DNA of 64,000 nucleotides from a virus, in IMG/VR virus record IMGVR_UViG_3300005617_000007, positions 1 through 64,000 of that record; one strand, given 5' to 3'. Below, in pieces: positions 23,532 through 31,863 of the stretch. The notes beneath the pieces are model-generated. The model was not told where the DNA came from and did not search any database. It saw nothing but the letters and a program-made list of their open reading frames with translations. Numbering within the stretch: the stretch's first letter is position 1; every line of letters begins with the position of its first letter. The translations under genes and the position numbers were made by a program.

Positions 23532-24293
23532 ATGGAATTCGATTTCACCCCCGTCGAGTCTGTCGACAAAGTCCCTGAACAATTTCGTTCGCTCTACTCG
23601 ACCACTCCAGGTGAGGACGGCAAATTTGGTATCGCCGACAATCTGAAGCCCGTCGCCGAAGCCATCAACGGTTTCAACAAATCCAACAAGCAACTTCGGA
23701 ACGATCTCAAAACCAAGGCGGTTGATCTTTCGCCCCTGGCCGAGTTCGGCGACAGCCCTGCCACGATCAAGGAAAACATCGTGAAAGCGATTGCCGAGGC
23801 CGCTGGCACGAAAGGGACCGACGTTGAAAAGAAAATCGAAGGCGTGAAGGCGGGCTTGGCCCAAGCACACGCGGCGGAACTCGCGAAGCGCGATGCCCGC
23901 GCCAAGGGTCTCCAAGATCAGCTGTACAGTCTATTGGTCGAGAACAACGCCACCGCGGCGGTCGCTGAATTGAAAGGCGTCCCCGAGCTGTTGTTGCCCT
24001 TCATCAAGAACCAAGTCAAGGTCATGGAAGAAGATGGTCAGTTCAAAGTGACCGTCATCGACGGAGCCGGCGAGGTTCGCTATGGCGCCACCGGATCGCC
24101 TATGACGATCAAGGAACTTGTTGTTGAGATGAAGGCCAATGAGAAGTATGGCCGGTTGTTCGAGTCTGAACAGCAACAAGGCGGCGGAGGCTTCCCGGCG
24201 AACGGCGCCCGGAAACTCCCACCGCAGCAAGGTCAGCAGCTGACCTCCACGCAGAAGATCGCGGCAGGTTTGAACAAGCAAAATCGTCGTTAA
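23532..24293 (+). CDS. Scaffolding protein
   Basis: 253 aa from ATG 23532 (TGAGG upstream). Highly charged and helical (KKIEGVKAGLAQAHAAELAKRDARAKGLQDQLYSLLVENNATAAVAEL), with a glutamine/glycine-rich C-terminal region before a basic end (STQKIAAGLNKQNRR). Composition, size and location directly upstream of the capsid gene fit a scaffold. A terminator separates it from the capsid gene. No protease domain is visible. Confidence 0.75.
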   Translation: MEFDFTPVESVDKVPEQFRSLYSTTPGEDGKFGIADNLKPVAEAINGFNKSNKQLRNDLKTKAVDLSPLAEFGDSPATIKENIVKAIAEAAGTKGTDVEKKIEGVKAGLAQAHAAELAKRDARAKGLQDQLYSLLVENNATAAVAELKGVPELLLPFIKNQVKVMEEDGQFKVTVIDGAGEVRYGATGSPMTIKELVVEMKANEKYGRLFESEQQQGGGGFPANGARKLPPQQGQQLTSTQKIAAGLNKQNRR

Positions 24294-24296
24294 TCG

Positions 24297-24325
24297 AAAG
24301 CCCCCAACAAGGGGCTTTTCTTTTG
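24297..24325 (+). terminator. Rho-independent terminator between scaffold and capsid genes
   Basis: Stem AAAGCCCC (24297-24304), loop CAACAA, GGGGCTTT (24311-24318), then TCTTTTG. It would reduce read-through into the capsid gene, which has its own putative promoter downstream. Confidence 0.75.
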
Positions 24326-24353
24326 TAGCAAGTGCGATTATACTGAGCGCACT
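24316..24353 (+). promoter_or_regulatory. Putative capsid promoter with dyad over the -10
   Basis: TATACT at 24339-24344 with a weak TTTTCT at 24316-24321 (spacer 17, within the terminator tail). A dyad AGTGCG (24331-24336) and CGCACT (24348-24353) brackets the -10 and could be an operator or an RNA stem. The 5' leader before ATG 24470 would be about 120 nt and contains further GC-rich dyads. Confidence 0.45.
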
Positions 24354-24469
24354 TTGGTGAAAGCCCAAAGCTCCAGGCCCCCAAGAGTGATTCGGAAAGG
24401 GCCGCGACCCCGGGTGATCCGGTCACGGCTGAACCGCAGAATTTCTTTGTCCACTTTGGAGGGCCAATC

Positions 24470-25402
24470 ATGGCTTCTGTAACGCTCGCTGAATCCGCCA
24501 AGCTCGCCCAGGATGAACTGGTTGCTGGCGTCATCGAAAACATCATCACCGTAAACCGCATGTATGACGTGCTGCCCTTCGACGCAATCGACGGTAACAG
24601 CTTGGCGTACAACCGTGAAAACGTCCTCGGCGACGTGATCATGGCAGGTGTTGGCACCACTTTCTCCGGCGCTGGCGCTGGTAAAGCGGCTGCAACCTTC
24701 ACCAAGGTCAACTCGAACCTGACCACGATCATGGGTGATGCGGAAGTCAACGGCCTGATCCAAGCCACTCGCTCCGGCGACGGTAACGATCAAACCGCTA
24801 CGCAGATCGCCTCGAAAGCGAAAAGCGCGGGCCGCAAATTCCAAGATCAGCTGATCAACGGTCTCGGTTCCGGTAACGAAATCGCCGGTCTGATCCAACT
24901 CTGCGCCGCTGGCCAGAAAGTTGCGACGGGTAACAACGGTGGCGCTCTGTCCTTCGACTTCCTCGACCAGCTCATGGACTTGGTTGTGGACAAAGACGGC
25001 CAGGTGGATTATATCACCATGCATGCCCGCACTCTGCGTAGCTACAAGGCGCTGTTGCGTGCACTCGGTGGTGCGTCGATCAACGAAGTTGTCGAGTTGC
25101 CTTCTGGCGCTGAAGTTCCGGCGTACAGTGGTTGCCCGATCTTCCGCAACGACTACATTCCCACCAACCAAGTTAAAGGCACCGGCTCGGCGCAAACCAC
25201 GATCTTCGCGGGTACGTTCGATGACGGTTCACGCACCCACGGTATCGTCGGCCTGACCGCTGCGACCGCCTCGGGTATCCAGGTTGTTGACGTCGGCGAG
25301 AAGGAAGATGCCGATGAACACATCTGGCGCGTGAAGTGGTATGCTGGTCTCGCGTTGTTCAGCGAGAAAGGCCTGGCCTGCGCGGACGGCATCACCAACT
25401 AA
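24470..25402 (+). CDS. Major capsid protein
   Basis: 310 aa, no processed N-terminal delta domain evident. Composition and segments such as LPFDAIDGNSLAYNRENVLGDV, RKFQDQLINGLGSGNEI and HARTLRSYKALLRALGG agree with HK97-fold major capsid proteins of small-capsid siphoviruses of this group. Its position after the scaffold, its own leader and a strong terminator right after it all indicate high expression. Codon use looks optimised (many CTG, AAC, GGT). Confidence 0.85.
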   Translation: MASVTLAESAKLAQDELVAGVIENIITVNRMYDVLPFDAIDGNSLAYNRENVLGDVIMAGVGTTFSGAGAGKAAATFTKVNSNLTTIMGDAEVNGLIQATRSGDGNDQTATQIASKAKSAGRKFQDQLINGLGSGNEIAGLIQLCAAGQKVATGNNGGALSFDFLDQLMDLVVDKDGQVDYITMHARTLRSYKALLRALGGASINEVVELPSGAEVPAYSGCPIFRNDYIPTNQVKGTGSAQTTIFAGTFDDGSRTHGIVGLTAATASGIQVVDVGEKEDADEHIWRVKWYAGLALFSEKGLACADGITN

Positions 25403-25436
25403 GCCCTCCCGGGGGCTTTGCCCAAGATGTACCCGA

Positions 25437-25470
25437 AGGGCGGGCCGGTCTAACTGGTCCGCCCTTTTGT
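25437..25470 (+). terminator. Strong rho-independent terminator after the capsid gene
   Basis: Stem AAGGGCGGGCC (25437-25447) pairs with GGTCCGCCCTT (25456-25466) with one G-U pair, followed by TTGTTTG. Confidence 0.8.
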
Positions 25471-25495
25471 TTGATCCCTTTTCAGGAGTCACATC

Positions 25496-26074
25496 ATGCC
25501 AGCATATTTAGTTACAATGGACCGCAACAAATCCGGTCACAATCTTCCTGAAGGCGCGGACGCCCAAGTTGTATTCGCTGCCGACGCAACCGCTGCCAAA
25601 GAAATTTGCTCTGCCCGCTATGATGGGGATGGTCTTGCTTGGGCGAATGACACCACGGTCACGGCCATTGTTGCCGGAACCAATTGGGTGGGCTGGTCCT
25701 TCAATGTCCGCATCAGCGGCGGCTTCGGCGTTGGTGGGGCTGATCCGGCGGAAGTCACTGTAGTCGGCGACGTGACCAACGACACTATCGACGAAATCGG
25801 TGCGGCCTTGGTTGTTGCCTTGAACGCCCTCCCGGTCATCGCCAACGCGGCGTACAACTCGACCTCGCAAGTGCTCACGGTTGCGGGTATCGCCGACAAC
25901 ATCGGCGACAAAAAGTTGTTCGTGTCCATCACTCCTCCGAACGGCAAGGGTGCGATCCCGTCGCTGGTCGGCACTATCGTGGATGGCGGTATCGCTGGCG
26001 CAGTTCTCTCGGTAGTATTACCGGCGGACGCTGCCGTGATTCCGATTTCGCTGGCCGCGGTTAAACAAGTTTAA
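25496..26074 (+). CDS. Virion structural protein, possible capsid decoration
   Basis: 192 aa, rich in Ala, Val and Gly, beta-rich throughout (VTAIVAGTNWVGWSFNVRISGG, EVTVVGDVTNDTIDEIGAALVVALNAL, VLTVAGIADNIGDKKLFVSITPP). No signal peptide. Location directly after the capsid gene and this composition suggest a decoration or minor head protein. The identification is by context. Confidence 0.55.
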   Translation: MPAYLVTMDRNKSGHNLPEGADAQVVFAADATAAKEICSARYDGDGLAWANDTTVTAIVAGTNWVGWSFNVRISGGFGVGGADPAEVTVVGDVTNDTIDEIGAALVVALNALPVIANAAYNSTSQVLTVAGIADNIGDKKLFVSITPPNGKGAIPSLVGTIVDGGIAGAVLSVVLPADAAVIPISLAAVKQV

Positions 26075-26096
26075 TTTCGACAGAACGGAGAACATC

Positions 26097-26699
26097 ATGT
26101 CAGCACCAATTAAAGTTCGCGTTGTACTGATCGGCCATTACGCCGGCCAGACAGTTAAGCTCAACAAGTTTGAGTTCTTTCAAGGCAAGCTCGACCTGGT
26201 TGGCCCACCCACCGATGTAGCGATGGACCTCCAATTTTTGGAGCGTAGCTATCAAGCCTACCCGGAAGGGCACCCAGCCTTGGTCGGTCTCTCGACCGCG
26301 GCGGCTCAAATCAACCAGGAGAACGGCGATGGCCTCGGTGATCTTCAGACCAATCAAGAGTCCGACCCGGCAGCAACGCTTTCAGGCAATAGTGAGTCCG
26401 ACGGGACAGGGTCTGAAGCCGGTGGTGCAGCACCAAACGGCGGCGAGTCAACTGGCTCCGAAGCCGGGCAAACCGGGGGTGTTTCCAACGGGGACGGACA
26501 ACCGGCGGAGCTGAACCAGCGTCTGTTGAAGGCCGTCCACAGTCTCGATCCCGAGAACGATGCGCACTGGACTGCGGCAGGTCAACCGGCTATCCAAGCC
26601 CTACAAGGCTTGTACGGTTCGACCGGCTTCACCCGCGCTGATGTCGAAGGCGTCGCCCCGGGCTTCAATCGGGAAGCCGCGCGCGGCCCGAAAGAGTAA
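26097..26699 (+). CDS. Virion-associated protein with Gly/Ser/Glu linker
   Basis: 200 aa. N-terminal ~65 residues form a small beta domain. Residues ~75-135 are low-complexity Gly/Ser/Glu/Asn (ESDGTGSEAGGAAPNGGESTGSEAGQ), probably disordered. The last ~60 residues (NQRLLKAVHSLDPENDAHWTAAGQPAIQALQGLYGSTGFTRADVEGVAPGF) form a conserved helical module seen in phage head-completion or capsid-proximal proteins. Function unassigned. Confidence 0.55.
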   Translation: MSAPIKVRVVLIGHYAGQTVKLNKFEFFQGKLDLVGPPTDVAMDLQFLERSYQAYPEGHPALVGLSTAAAQINQENGDGLGDLQTNQESDPAATLSGNSESDGTGSEAGGAAPNGGESTGSEAGQTGGVSNGDGQPAELNQRLLKAVHSLDPENDAHWTAAGQPAIQALQGLYGSTGFTRADVEGVAPGFNREAARGPKE

Positions 26700-26729
26700 T
26701 CAATCAACCTTTCCTGCAGGAGAGTTATC

Positions 26730-26897
26730 ATGGCAAAGAACGGAACCACAATGAGTCGCGCAAGCGACTTCGTGAGCAAGTCGAAAGGCGCGCATCACGG
26801 TCCGAGCAACAAGCACATCGTTCACGGCGGTCATCACGTTGCCCGTCCGTCCGGCCCTGTCGGTCCCATCAAGGGCTCGGATAAGGGCGGCGTGTAA
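26730..26897 (+). CDS. Small basic His-rich protein
   Basis: 55 aa from ATG 26730 with AGGAG upstream. Contains SKSKGAHHGPSNKHIVHGGHHVARP, rich in His, Lys and Gly and probably disordered. Its stop overlaps the next ATG (TAATG). It may be a minor head protein or bind DNA or metal (inference). Confidence 0.5.
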   Translation: MAKNGTTMSRASDFVSKSKGAHHGPSNKHIVHGGHHVARPSGPVGPIKGSDKGGV

Positions 26898-27421
26898 TGT
26901 TCGGACTCGACTGGCAGAAGTTTGCGCTGGTCGGTGTAGCCGTCCTGATTGTTGGGCTTCTCCTCGGGGGGTTCGGCATTTGGGGCGGCTATTCATACGC
27001 CTGGAAAAAGGCGACGGCGGAGAACCTGGAGCGCGAGCGCGAGCTGACGCGACAGTTGAACGAAGCCAACACCAAGAATCGTACAATGGAGAAGGATCAT
27101 GCACAAACCGTCGCGGACCTTCGCGCCCAATTCCAGCTTGAGTCCGGGATCGAAAAGACCAAGGACCAAGCCACTATTACTGATCTGCGCACTGGCAATA
27201 AGCGGTTGCGCCTCGCAGTGTCCAACTGCAATGCAACCGGACCCAGTACGCCTGGAGTCACCCCCGCCGGAACTGATGGTGCCGGTACAGCCGAACTTTC
27301 GGGAGAGGCTTCAGCGTCTCTCTGGGGAATCGCCGCCGACGCCGACGGCGCCGCCCGCCAACTGACCAAGCTCCAAGAGTGGGCGTTGTCAGCCGTTAAA
27401 CTGTGTGGAGCACCGAAATGA
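26897..27421 (+). CDS. Rz: i-spanin (Rz-like)
   Basis: 174 aa. N-terminal transmembrane helix (FALVGVAVLIVGLLLGGFGIWGGYSY), then a long periplasmic coiled coil (KATAENLERERELTRQLNEANTKNRTMEKDHAQTVADLRAQ). The C-terminal region RTGNKRLRLAVSNCNATG...GIAADADGAARQLTKLQEWA matches the Rz lysis family. It pairs with the outer-membrane o-spanin encoded within it (27138-27365) to fuse the membranes at lysis. It precedes the holin, the reverse of the lambda order. Confidence 0.85.
   Translation: MFGLDWQKFALVGVAVLIVGLLLGGFGIWGGYSYAWKKATAENLERERELTRQLNEANTKNRTMEKDHAQTVADLRAQFQLESGIEKTKDQATITDLRTGNKRLRLAVSNCNATGPSTPGVTPAGTDGAGTAELSGEASASLWGIAADADGAARQLTKLQEWALSAVKLCGAPK
27138..27365 (+). CDS. Rz1: o-spanin (Rz1-like) lipoprotein nested in Rz
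   Basis: 75 aa from TTG 27138 (ATG 27099 is an in-frame alternative), entirely inside the Rz gene in another frame. Basic n-region (SPGSKRPRTK), hydrophobic core LLLICALA and lipobox ISGC, so a lipidated Cys and outer-membrane sorting are predicted. The mature part is proline-rich (ESPPPELMVPVQPNF, SPPTPTAPPAN), typical of Rz1. The nested arrangement is known for several phage spanin pairs. Confidence 0.8.
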   Translation: MSPGSKRPRTKPLLLICALAISGCASQCPTAMQPDPVRLESPPPELMVPVQPNFRERLQRLSGESPPTPTAPPAN

Positions 27422-27756
27422 ACAAAGAATTCTGGCAACACCAGTGGGATCGTCTGTACAAACGCATGACGCCCTTCTTCGATCTGACCGCCTGGGTCCT
27501 CCTCTTGCTCGCGCTGATCCCGCTGTTGATCATCGACCGGCCCATGCTCTTTACCCTGCTGCAATGGTCCGCGTTCGGCCTCGCGCTGGCGGCGAACAGC
27601 GTTGTGGTCTGCCGGCTACTTCTTCCCCAGGTCGATTTAACAGAGTGGATCGAAGCCGCGCGCGGGGGCTCGCTATCCGCTGCCGTCGTTGTGTTCGGCG
27701 TCTGCTTCCTTCTGGCCTCGCTGTTCGTCGGGCTAGTGCTATGGGCAAAGGCCTGA
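27418..27756 (+). CDS. Holin
   Basis: 112 aa from ATG 27418 (ATGA overlap with Rz). Three hydrophobic helices are visible: TAWVLLLLALIPLLIIDRP, LLQWSAFGLALAANSVVVCRLLL and LSAAVVVFGVCFLLASLFVGLVLW. The charged N-terminus contains WQHQWDRLYKRM. Size, topology and position between spanin and endolysin genes indicate a holin that permeabilises the inner membrane. Overlaps the endolysin start by 16 nt. Confidence 0.8.
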   Translation: MNKEFWQHQWDRLYKRMTPFFDLTAWVLLLLALIPLLIIDRPMLFTLLQWSAFGLALAANSVVVCRLLLPQVDLTEWIEAARGGSLSAAVVVFGVCFLLASLFVGLVLWAKA

Positions 27757-28442
27757 TCCTGCTATGCCTGATTGCCGGGGGTGCCCTAGCCGCGGACGTT
27801 CGCAGCTATATCCCGGAGCAGGCGAAGCTGTACGCATCGACGCTCGCCGCGGTCCAGGGTGTCGCTTGGGCTTCCGCGCCTGAGCCATGGACCCTCGGCG
27901 GTCAAGTCGAGCAAGAAAGCTGCATCACCCTCACGCATAAACGCTGCTGGAATCCCCGGGCCGAACTCAAGACCAGCCGTGAATACGGTTTCGGCTTCGG
28001 CCAAATCACCATCGCCTATAAGGCGGACGGCTCCGAGCGGTTCAACAATTTCAAAGGCCTGAAGGCCCAACACGCATCCCTCAAGGACTGGGCCTGGGAG
28101 AATCGCTATGACCCCAAGTTCCAGCTCGATGCGCTTGTTGAAATGGATCGTACTTTGTTCACGCAGATTCGCGACGCCGCGACGCCGACCGATCAGCTGG
28201 CCTTTATGCTGGCCGGGTACAATGGCGGTCAAGGCGGAGTCCTTCAGGATCGCCGGTTGTGTAGCAATACCGGAACCTGCGACGCTCGTCGCTGGTTCGG
28301 GAACGTTGAAACAACCAGTCTCAAAACGCGCCGGGTCAACCCCGGATATGGACAAAGCGCGTATGATATCAACCGCGGATATGTTCGGCTGATTCTCCAG
28401 GTTCGCCGAGACAAATACAAAGTCTTTTGGGAGGCTGAATAA
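27741..28442 (+). CDS. Endolysin, lysozyme-like/SLT fold, exported
   Basis: 233 aa from ATG 27741. N-terminal Sec or SAR-type signal MGKGLILLCLIAGGALAADV. Catalytic-domain features: QVEQESC with E59 as likely acid, GFGFGQIT (85-90), and AGYNGG later, as in soluble lytic transglycosylase/lysozyme folds. It cleaves the peptidoglycan glycan strand after holin triggering or export. Cysteines (C61, C69 and RRLCSNTGTCDARRW) could form periplasmic disulfides. Length fits a single-domain Gram-negative phage endolysin. Confidence 0.85.
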   Translation: MGKGLILLCLIAGGALAADVRSYIPEQAKLYASTLAAVQGVAWASAPEPWTLGGQVEQESCITLTHKRCWNPRAELKTSREYGFGFGQITIAYKADGSERFNNFKGLKAQHASLKDWAWENRYDPKFQLDALVEMDRTLFTQIRDAATPTDQLAFMLAGYNGGQGGVLQDRRLCSNTGTCDARRWFGNVETTSLKTRRVNPGYGQSAYDINRGYVRLILQVRRDKYKVFWEAE

Positions 28443-28958
28443 ATGGCCCTGATTGTTCAAGACGATAACGGGACCGTGGAGGGCGCGAACGCCTACATCA
28501 CGGTTGCCGAGTTCAAAGCCTACCATGACGCGCGCGGAGGTTCTTATGTTGGTAAATCGGACGCGGATATTGAAAAGGCAATTATCCTCGCGACGGACTA
28601 TCTGGATGATCGCTTCAGCTATGTCGGGCGCCGCCGTAACCTTGAGCAAGATACTTCCTGGCCCCGTAACAACGCATGGGACCGTGACCGCTTTTACCAA
28701 AATGGAATTCCGTCTGCGGTCAAAGAAGCCACGGCTGAATATGCCCTTCGCGCGCTTTCAGCGGTCTTGGCGCCCGATCCGGTTGCTGATGAGACCGGCG
28801 CGGCGATCCAATCGAAATCGGAAGAAGTTGGCCCAATCAAAGAATCGGTCACTTATGTGAATGGGGCTTCATTTGCGATGCCGCGCTATCCCGCGGCGGA
28901 TCGGAAGCTGACATCAACCGGGTTGGTGCTCGCCGCCGGCCAAGTGATGAGGGGCTGA
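28443..28958 (+). CDS. Head-tail adaptor (DnaT-like/gp6 type)
   Basis: 171 aa. NAYITVAEFKAYHDARGG...DIEKAIILATDYLDDRFSYVGRR...SWPRNNAWDRDRF...IPSAVKEATAEYALRAL is the signature of the DnaT-like phage family, structurally the neck adaptor that sits below the portal. The helical bundle followed by a loop and beta tail fits. First gene of the neck module after the lysis genes. Confidence 0.8.
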   Translation: MALIVQDDNGTVEGANAYITVAEFKAYHDARGGSYVGKSDADIEKAIILATDYLDDRFSYVGRRRNLEQDTSWPRNNAWDRDRFYQNGIPSAVKEATAEYALRALSAVLAPDPVADETGAAIQSKSEEVGPIKESVTYVNGASFAMPRYPAADRKLTSTGLVLAAGQVMRG

Positions 28959-28959
28959 T

Positions 28960-29349
28960 ATGGCTCGCTTCAGTAGCGCCATAGCACTCGCCAAGAAGTT
29001 GATTGACAAGAATGGCGGACCAACCACGCTTCGTACTTTTCCCGCGGGCGTCGATGATCCTGACCATCCTTGGAAGCCCAGCGCGAAGGTTCCGGTTGAT
29101 CAAACCGGAATCCAGTGCGTGTTCCTGAACTACAGCGGGAAGGGTCGCGAAGCAAAAGTGTATGCTGATGGAACCTTGGCGCGGATCGGTGACAAGCAGG
29201 TCTACCTGTCCTGTGTTGGGCTGATTAACGATCCTGATTTGAACAGCTTCTTGATCCGCGAGGACGGAAGCATATGGAGTATTCAGGCCGCTGATCTTCT
29301 CGACCCGAACGGTGAGAAAATCATCTATGAATTATGGGTGCGCCAATGA
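28960..29349 (+). CDS. Head closure/neck protein
   Basis: 129 aa, beta-rich (TGIQCVFLNYSGKGREAKVYADGTLARIGDKQVYLSCVGL...FLIREDGSIWSIQAADLLDPNGEKIIYELWVRQ). Size, beta-barrel appearance and position between adaptor and tail terminator match head-closure (stopper) proteins. Named by context and fold pattern. Confidence 0.65.
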   Translation: MARFSSAIALAKKLIDKNGGPTTLRTFPAGVDDPDHPWKPSAKVPVDQTGIQCVFLNYSGKGREAKVYADGTLARIGDKQVYLSCVGLINDPDLNSFLIREDGSIWSIQAADLLDPNGEKIIYELWVRQ

Positions 29350-29792
29350 CAGCGTTCGATAGCGCGCGGGATGAAATACAGGCCCTGTTCAATGACTATT
29401 GGAAGGCTCAGACTCCGGCTGTGAACGGAGGAAATGTGCCCCGGGTCGAATGGCAGGGCGTAGACCCTATGGACCCGCCGCCCCCGGAAGAGCCCTTTGC
29501 GCGCCTGTTCATTAAGCATGCGACCAGTAAACAAACAACCTTCGGTCCGACCGGCTCCCGGCGTTTCAACCGTCCCGGCATAATCACGGTTCAGGTATTC
29601 GCTCCACTCAGCAAAGGCCAAGGCTTGTCTCTTGCTGAAAAATTAGGCATAATCGCCCGGGACGCATATGAGGGGCGAGGAACCGCAAGCGGTATTTGGT
29701 TTCGCAACGCTCGGATTCAAGAAATTGGCCCAAGCAAGGCGCATTTCCAATTCAACGTTGTGGTTGAGTTTCGATACGATGAGATGCGCTGA
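29346..29792 (+). CDS. Tail terminator (DUF4128-like)
   Basis: 148 aa from ATG 29346 (ATGA overlap). The pattern DEIQALFNDYWK...VEWQGVDPMDPPPPEEPFARLFIKH...GSRRFNRPGIITVQVFAPLSKG...LAEKLGIIARDAYEG...GIWFRNARIQEIG matches phage tail terminator proteins. These cap the tail tube and join it to the neck. Confidence 0.75.
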   Translation: MTAFDSARDEIQALFNDYWKAQTPAVNGGNVPRVEWQGVDPMDPPPPEEPFARLFIKHATSKQTTFGPTGSRRFNRPGIITVQVFAPLSKGQGLSLAEKLGIIARDAYEGRGTASGIWFRNARIQEIGPSKAHFQFNVVVEFRYDEMR

Positions 29793-29827
29793 TTGCATCG
29801 CCCCAGACAACTTTTAGGAGCACCGAC

Positions 29828-31354
29828 ATGGCGAACAAGATTGATTCAAACGTAACTGGTTTGCGGTACGCGGAGGAAACCAGCATCAAGGTTCTCCCGG
29901 TGACTCCAATCTGGTATCCCGGTGAGCCGAATGGCTACAACGACTTTGGCGGTCAGCTGAAGTTGCTTGCGCGGAATCCGATCAACCCGAGCCGCCAACG
30001 CAAGAAAGGCGTCATCACCGACCTCGACGCCTCCGGCGGTTTCGGTCAGGACTTGACCCAAACCAACTTTACCCGTTTGATGCAAGGTTTTTTCTTCGCA
30101 GACATTCGTGAGAAGCTAACCACAGCGCCGATGAACTCCGTTGCCCTGGCTTTGACCGGCGTCACTACGGTGGACGATACCTATGCAGCGGCCTCCGGTC
30201 TCGGCGGCTTCGCGCTTGACGATCTGATTCTGGCCTCGGGCTTCGTCCAGGCGGCAAACAACGGCCTCAAGACGGTCACGGCTTCGACCTCTGGCACCGT
30301 GGTTGTCGCAGAGAACCTGGCCGATGAAACCCCGGCGGCTACCGCCAAGCTCCAGAAGGTCGGCCACCGTTTTGCTTCGGCGACGCTGGATGTGGTTGTC
30401 AGTGGATCGTACCCGCGCCTCAATCGCGCTTCAGGCACCTTCGACTTCACCACGCTCGGTTTGATCCCCGGAGAATGGATTTTCATTGGCGGTGATAGCT
30501 CCACGCTCCGTTTCACCAACGCTCTGAACAACGGCTTCGCCCGCGTTCGCGCGGTCGCCGCGGCGTATATCGAACTGGACAAGACTGCTTCGACGATGGC
30601 GGCTGAAACCGGCACTGGCAAAACGGTTCAAATCTTCTTCGGTAACGTGATCAAGAACGAAAAGACCCCGAGCCTGGTCAAGCGTCGCACGTACCAGCTG
30701 GAACGTACCTTGGGCAATGACGCTGACGGCGTGATGTCCGAGTATCTGGTGGGCGCGGTTCCGAACGAAATGGCGCTTCAGATCAAGCAGGCCGATAAGG
30801 TCACGGCTGATCTCAGCTTCGTTGCGACGGATAATGAACAGCGCGCGGGCGTGGTTGGCGTGAAAACCGGCACCCGTCCTGACCTGGTCGATTCTCCGGC
30901 GTTCAATACCAGCTCGGACTTCAGCCGGATCAAGATGCACTTGATCACCGCCGGTAACACGAACCCCTCGCCGCTGTTCGCGTTCCTGACCGAACTGACC
31001 GTGACGATTAACAACAACGTGACGCCCAACAAGGCGGTCGCTGTGTTGGGCGCGTTTGACGTTACCGCAGGCACCTTCGAGGTATCTGGTAATGTCACGG
31101 CGTATTTTGCAGACATCGCCGCGGTCCAAGCTGTGCGTAACAACTCCGATGTCACCCTGGACTTCGCGCTGGTTAAAAACAACGCTGGTCTGGTGTTCGA
31201 TATTCCGTTGATCGCGCTCGGCGATGGCCGTTTGAACGTTGAGCAGGATCAGCCCATCACGCTGCCCCTCTCGACCGACGCCGCGGAAGGCGCGCAGGGT
31301 CATACCTTGCTGTTCAATGAACTCCCTTACCTTCCGAACCTCGCTGACGTATAA
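29828..31354 (+). CDS. Major tail tube protein
   Basis: 508 aa. Starts TGLRYAEETSIKVLPVTPIWYPGEPNGYNDFGG, a typical beginning for the Phage_tail_2/tube family of long tail tube proteins, with repeated beta domains and a VSGNVTAYF-type segment near the C-terminus. Large for a tube protein, so extra surface domains are likely on the outside of the tail. Followed by a terminator. Position after the tail terminator gene is canonical. Confidence 0.8.
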   Translation: MANKIDSNVTGLRYAEETSIKVLPVTPIWYPGEPNGYNDFGGQLKLLARNPINPSRQRKKGVITDLDASGGFGQDLTQTNFTRLMQGFFFADIREKLTTAPMNSVALALTGVTTVDDTYAAASGLGGFALDDLILASGFVQAANNGLKTVTASTSGTVVVAENLADETPAATAKLQKVGHRFASATLDVVVSGSYPRLNRASGTFDFTTLGLIPGEWIFIGGDSSTLRFTNALNNGFARVRAVAAAYIELDKTASTMAAETGTGKTVQIFFGNVIKNEKTPSLVKRRTYQLERTLGNDADGVMSEYLVGAVPNEMALQIKQADKVTADLSFVATDNEQRAGVVGVKTGTRPDLVDSPAFNTSSDFSRIKMHLITAGNTNPSPLFAFLTELTVTINNNVTPNKAVAVLGAFDVTAGTFEVSGNVTAYFADIAAVQAVRNNSDVTLDFALVKNNAGLVFDIPLIALGDGRLNVEQDQPITLPLSTDAAEGAQGHTLLFNELPYLPNLADV

Positions 31355-31359
31355 TCGCA

Positions 31360-31380
31360 GGGGGCTTCGGCCCCCTTCTT
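31360..31380 (+). terminator. Rho-independent terminator after tail tube gene
   Basis: Stem GGGGGC (31360-31365), TTCG loop, GCCCCC (31370-31375), then TTCTT. Limits transcription into the low-copy tail chaperone and tape measure genes. Confidence 0.75.
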
Positions 31381-31401
31381 ACATCTACGGAGAAACAGAG
31401 A

Positions 31402-31863
31402 ATGAGCCTGTACAATACGTTCAAAACGTCCAAGAGCCTCGAAACCGAAGGCGTGTGGTTAGAGTATGGCAAGGCGAGCGACGGCGTCACGCCGCTGCGC
31501 ATCCGCATCGCGCGCTCCGGCGGCGATAACAAAGCCTACACGAAGGCCATGGAGCGCGCTGCCAAGCCGTTCCGCAAGTCAATTCAAGCCGGTACATTTA
31601 CGAATGACCAGGCGACCGAACTGCAAAAGAACTGTTTTGTTGACCATTGTATTCTCGATTGGATGGGCGTCGAGGACGAAACCGGCAAGACTCTCACCTT
31701 CAACCGTGAGAACGTCCTGAAGGTCATGAATGACCTCCCGGACCTGTATGCCGACCTCGTTGACCAAGCGGCTTCAATCGCGTTATTCCGCGAAGAAGTC
31801 CTGGAAGCCGACCTGGGAAACTCTGGGCGGTCCTCGCTTACGGATTCGAGCAAGGGCCAGTAG
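31402..31863 (+). CDS. Tail assembly chaperone (gpG-like)
   Basis: 153 aa. Charged helical protein (SGGDNKAYTKAMERAAKPFRKSIQAGTFTNDQATELQKNCFVDHCILDWMGVEDETGKTLTF). It lies between tail tube and tape measure genes as lambda G does. Such chaperones coat the tape measure protein during tail assembly. The 3' end contains a slippery heptamer (31815-31821) that gives the longer GT-type fusion. Confidence 0.85.
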   Translation: MSLYNTFKTSKSLETEGVWLEYGKASDGVTPLRIRIARSGGDNKAYTKAMERAAKPFRKSIQAGTFTNDQATELQKNCFVDHCILDWMGVEDETGKTLTFNRENVLKVMNDLPDLYADLVDQAASIALFREEVLEADLGNSGRSSLTDSSKGQ

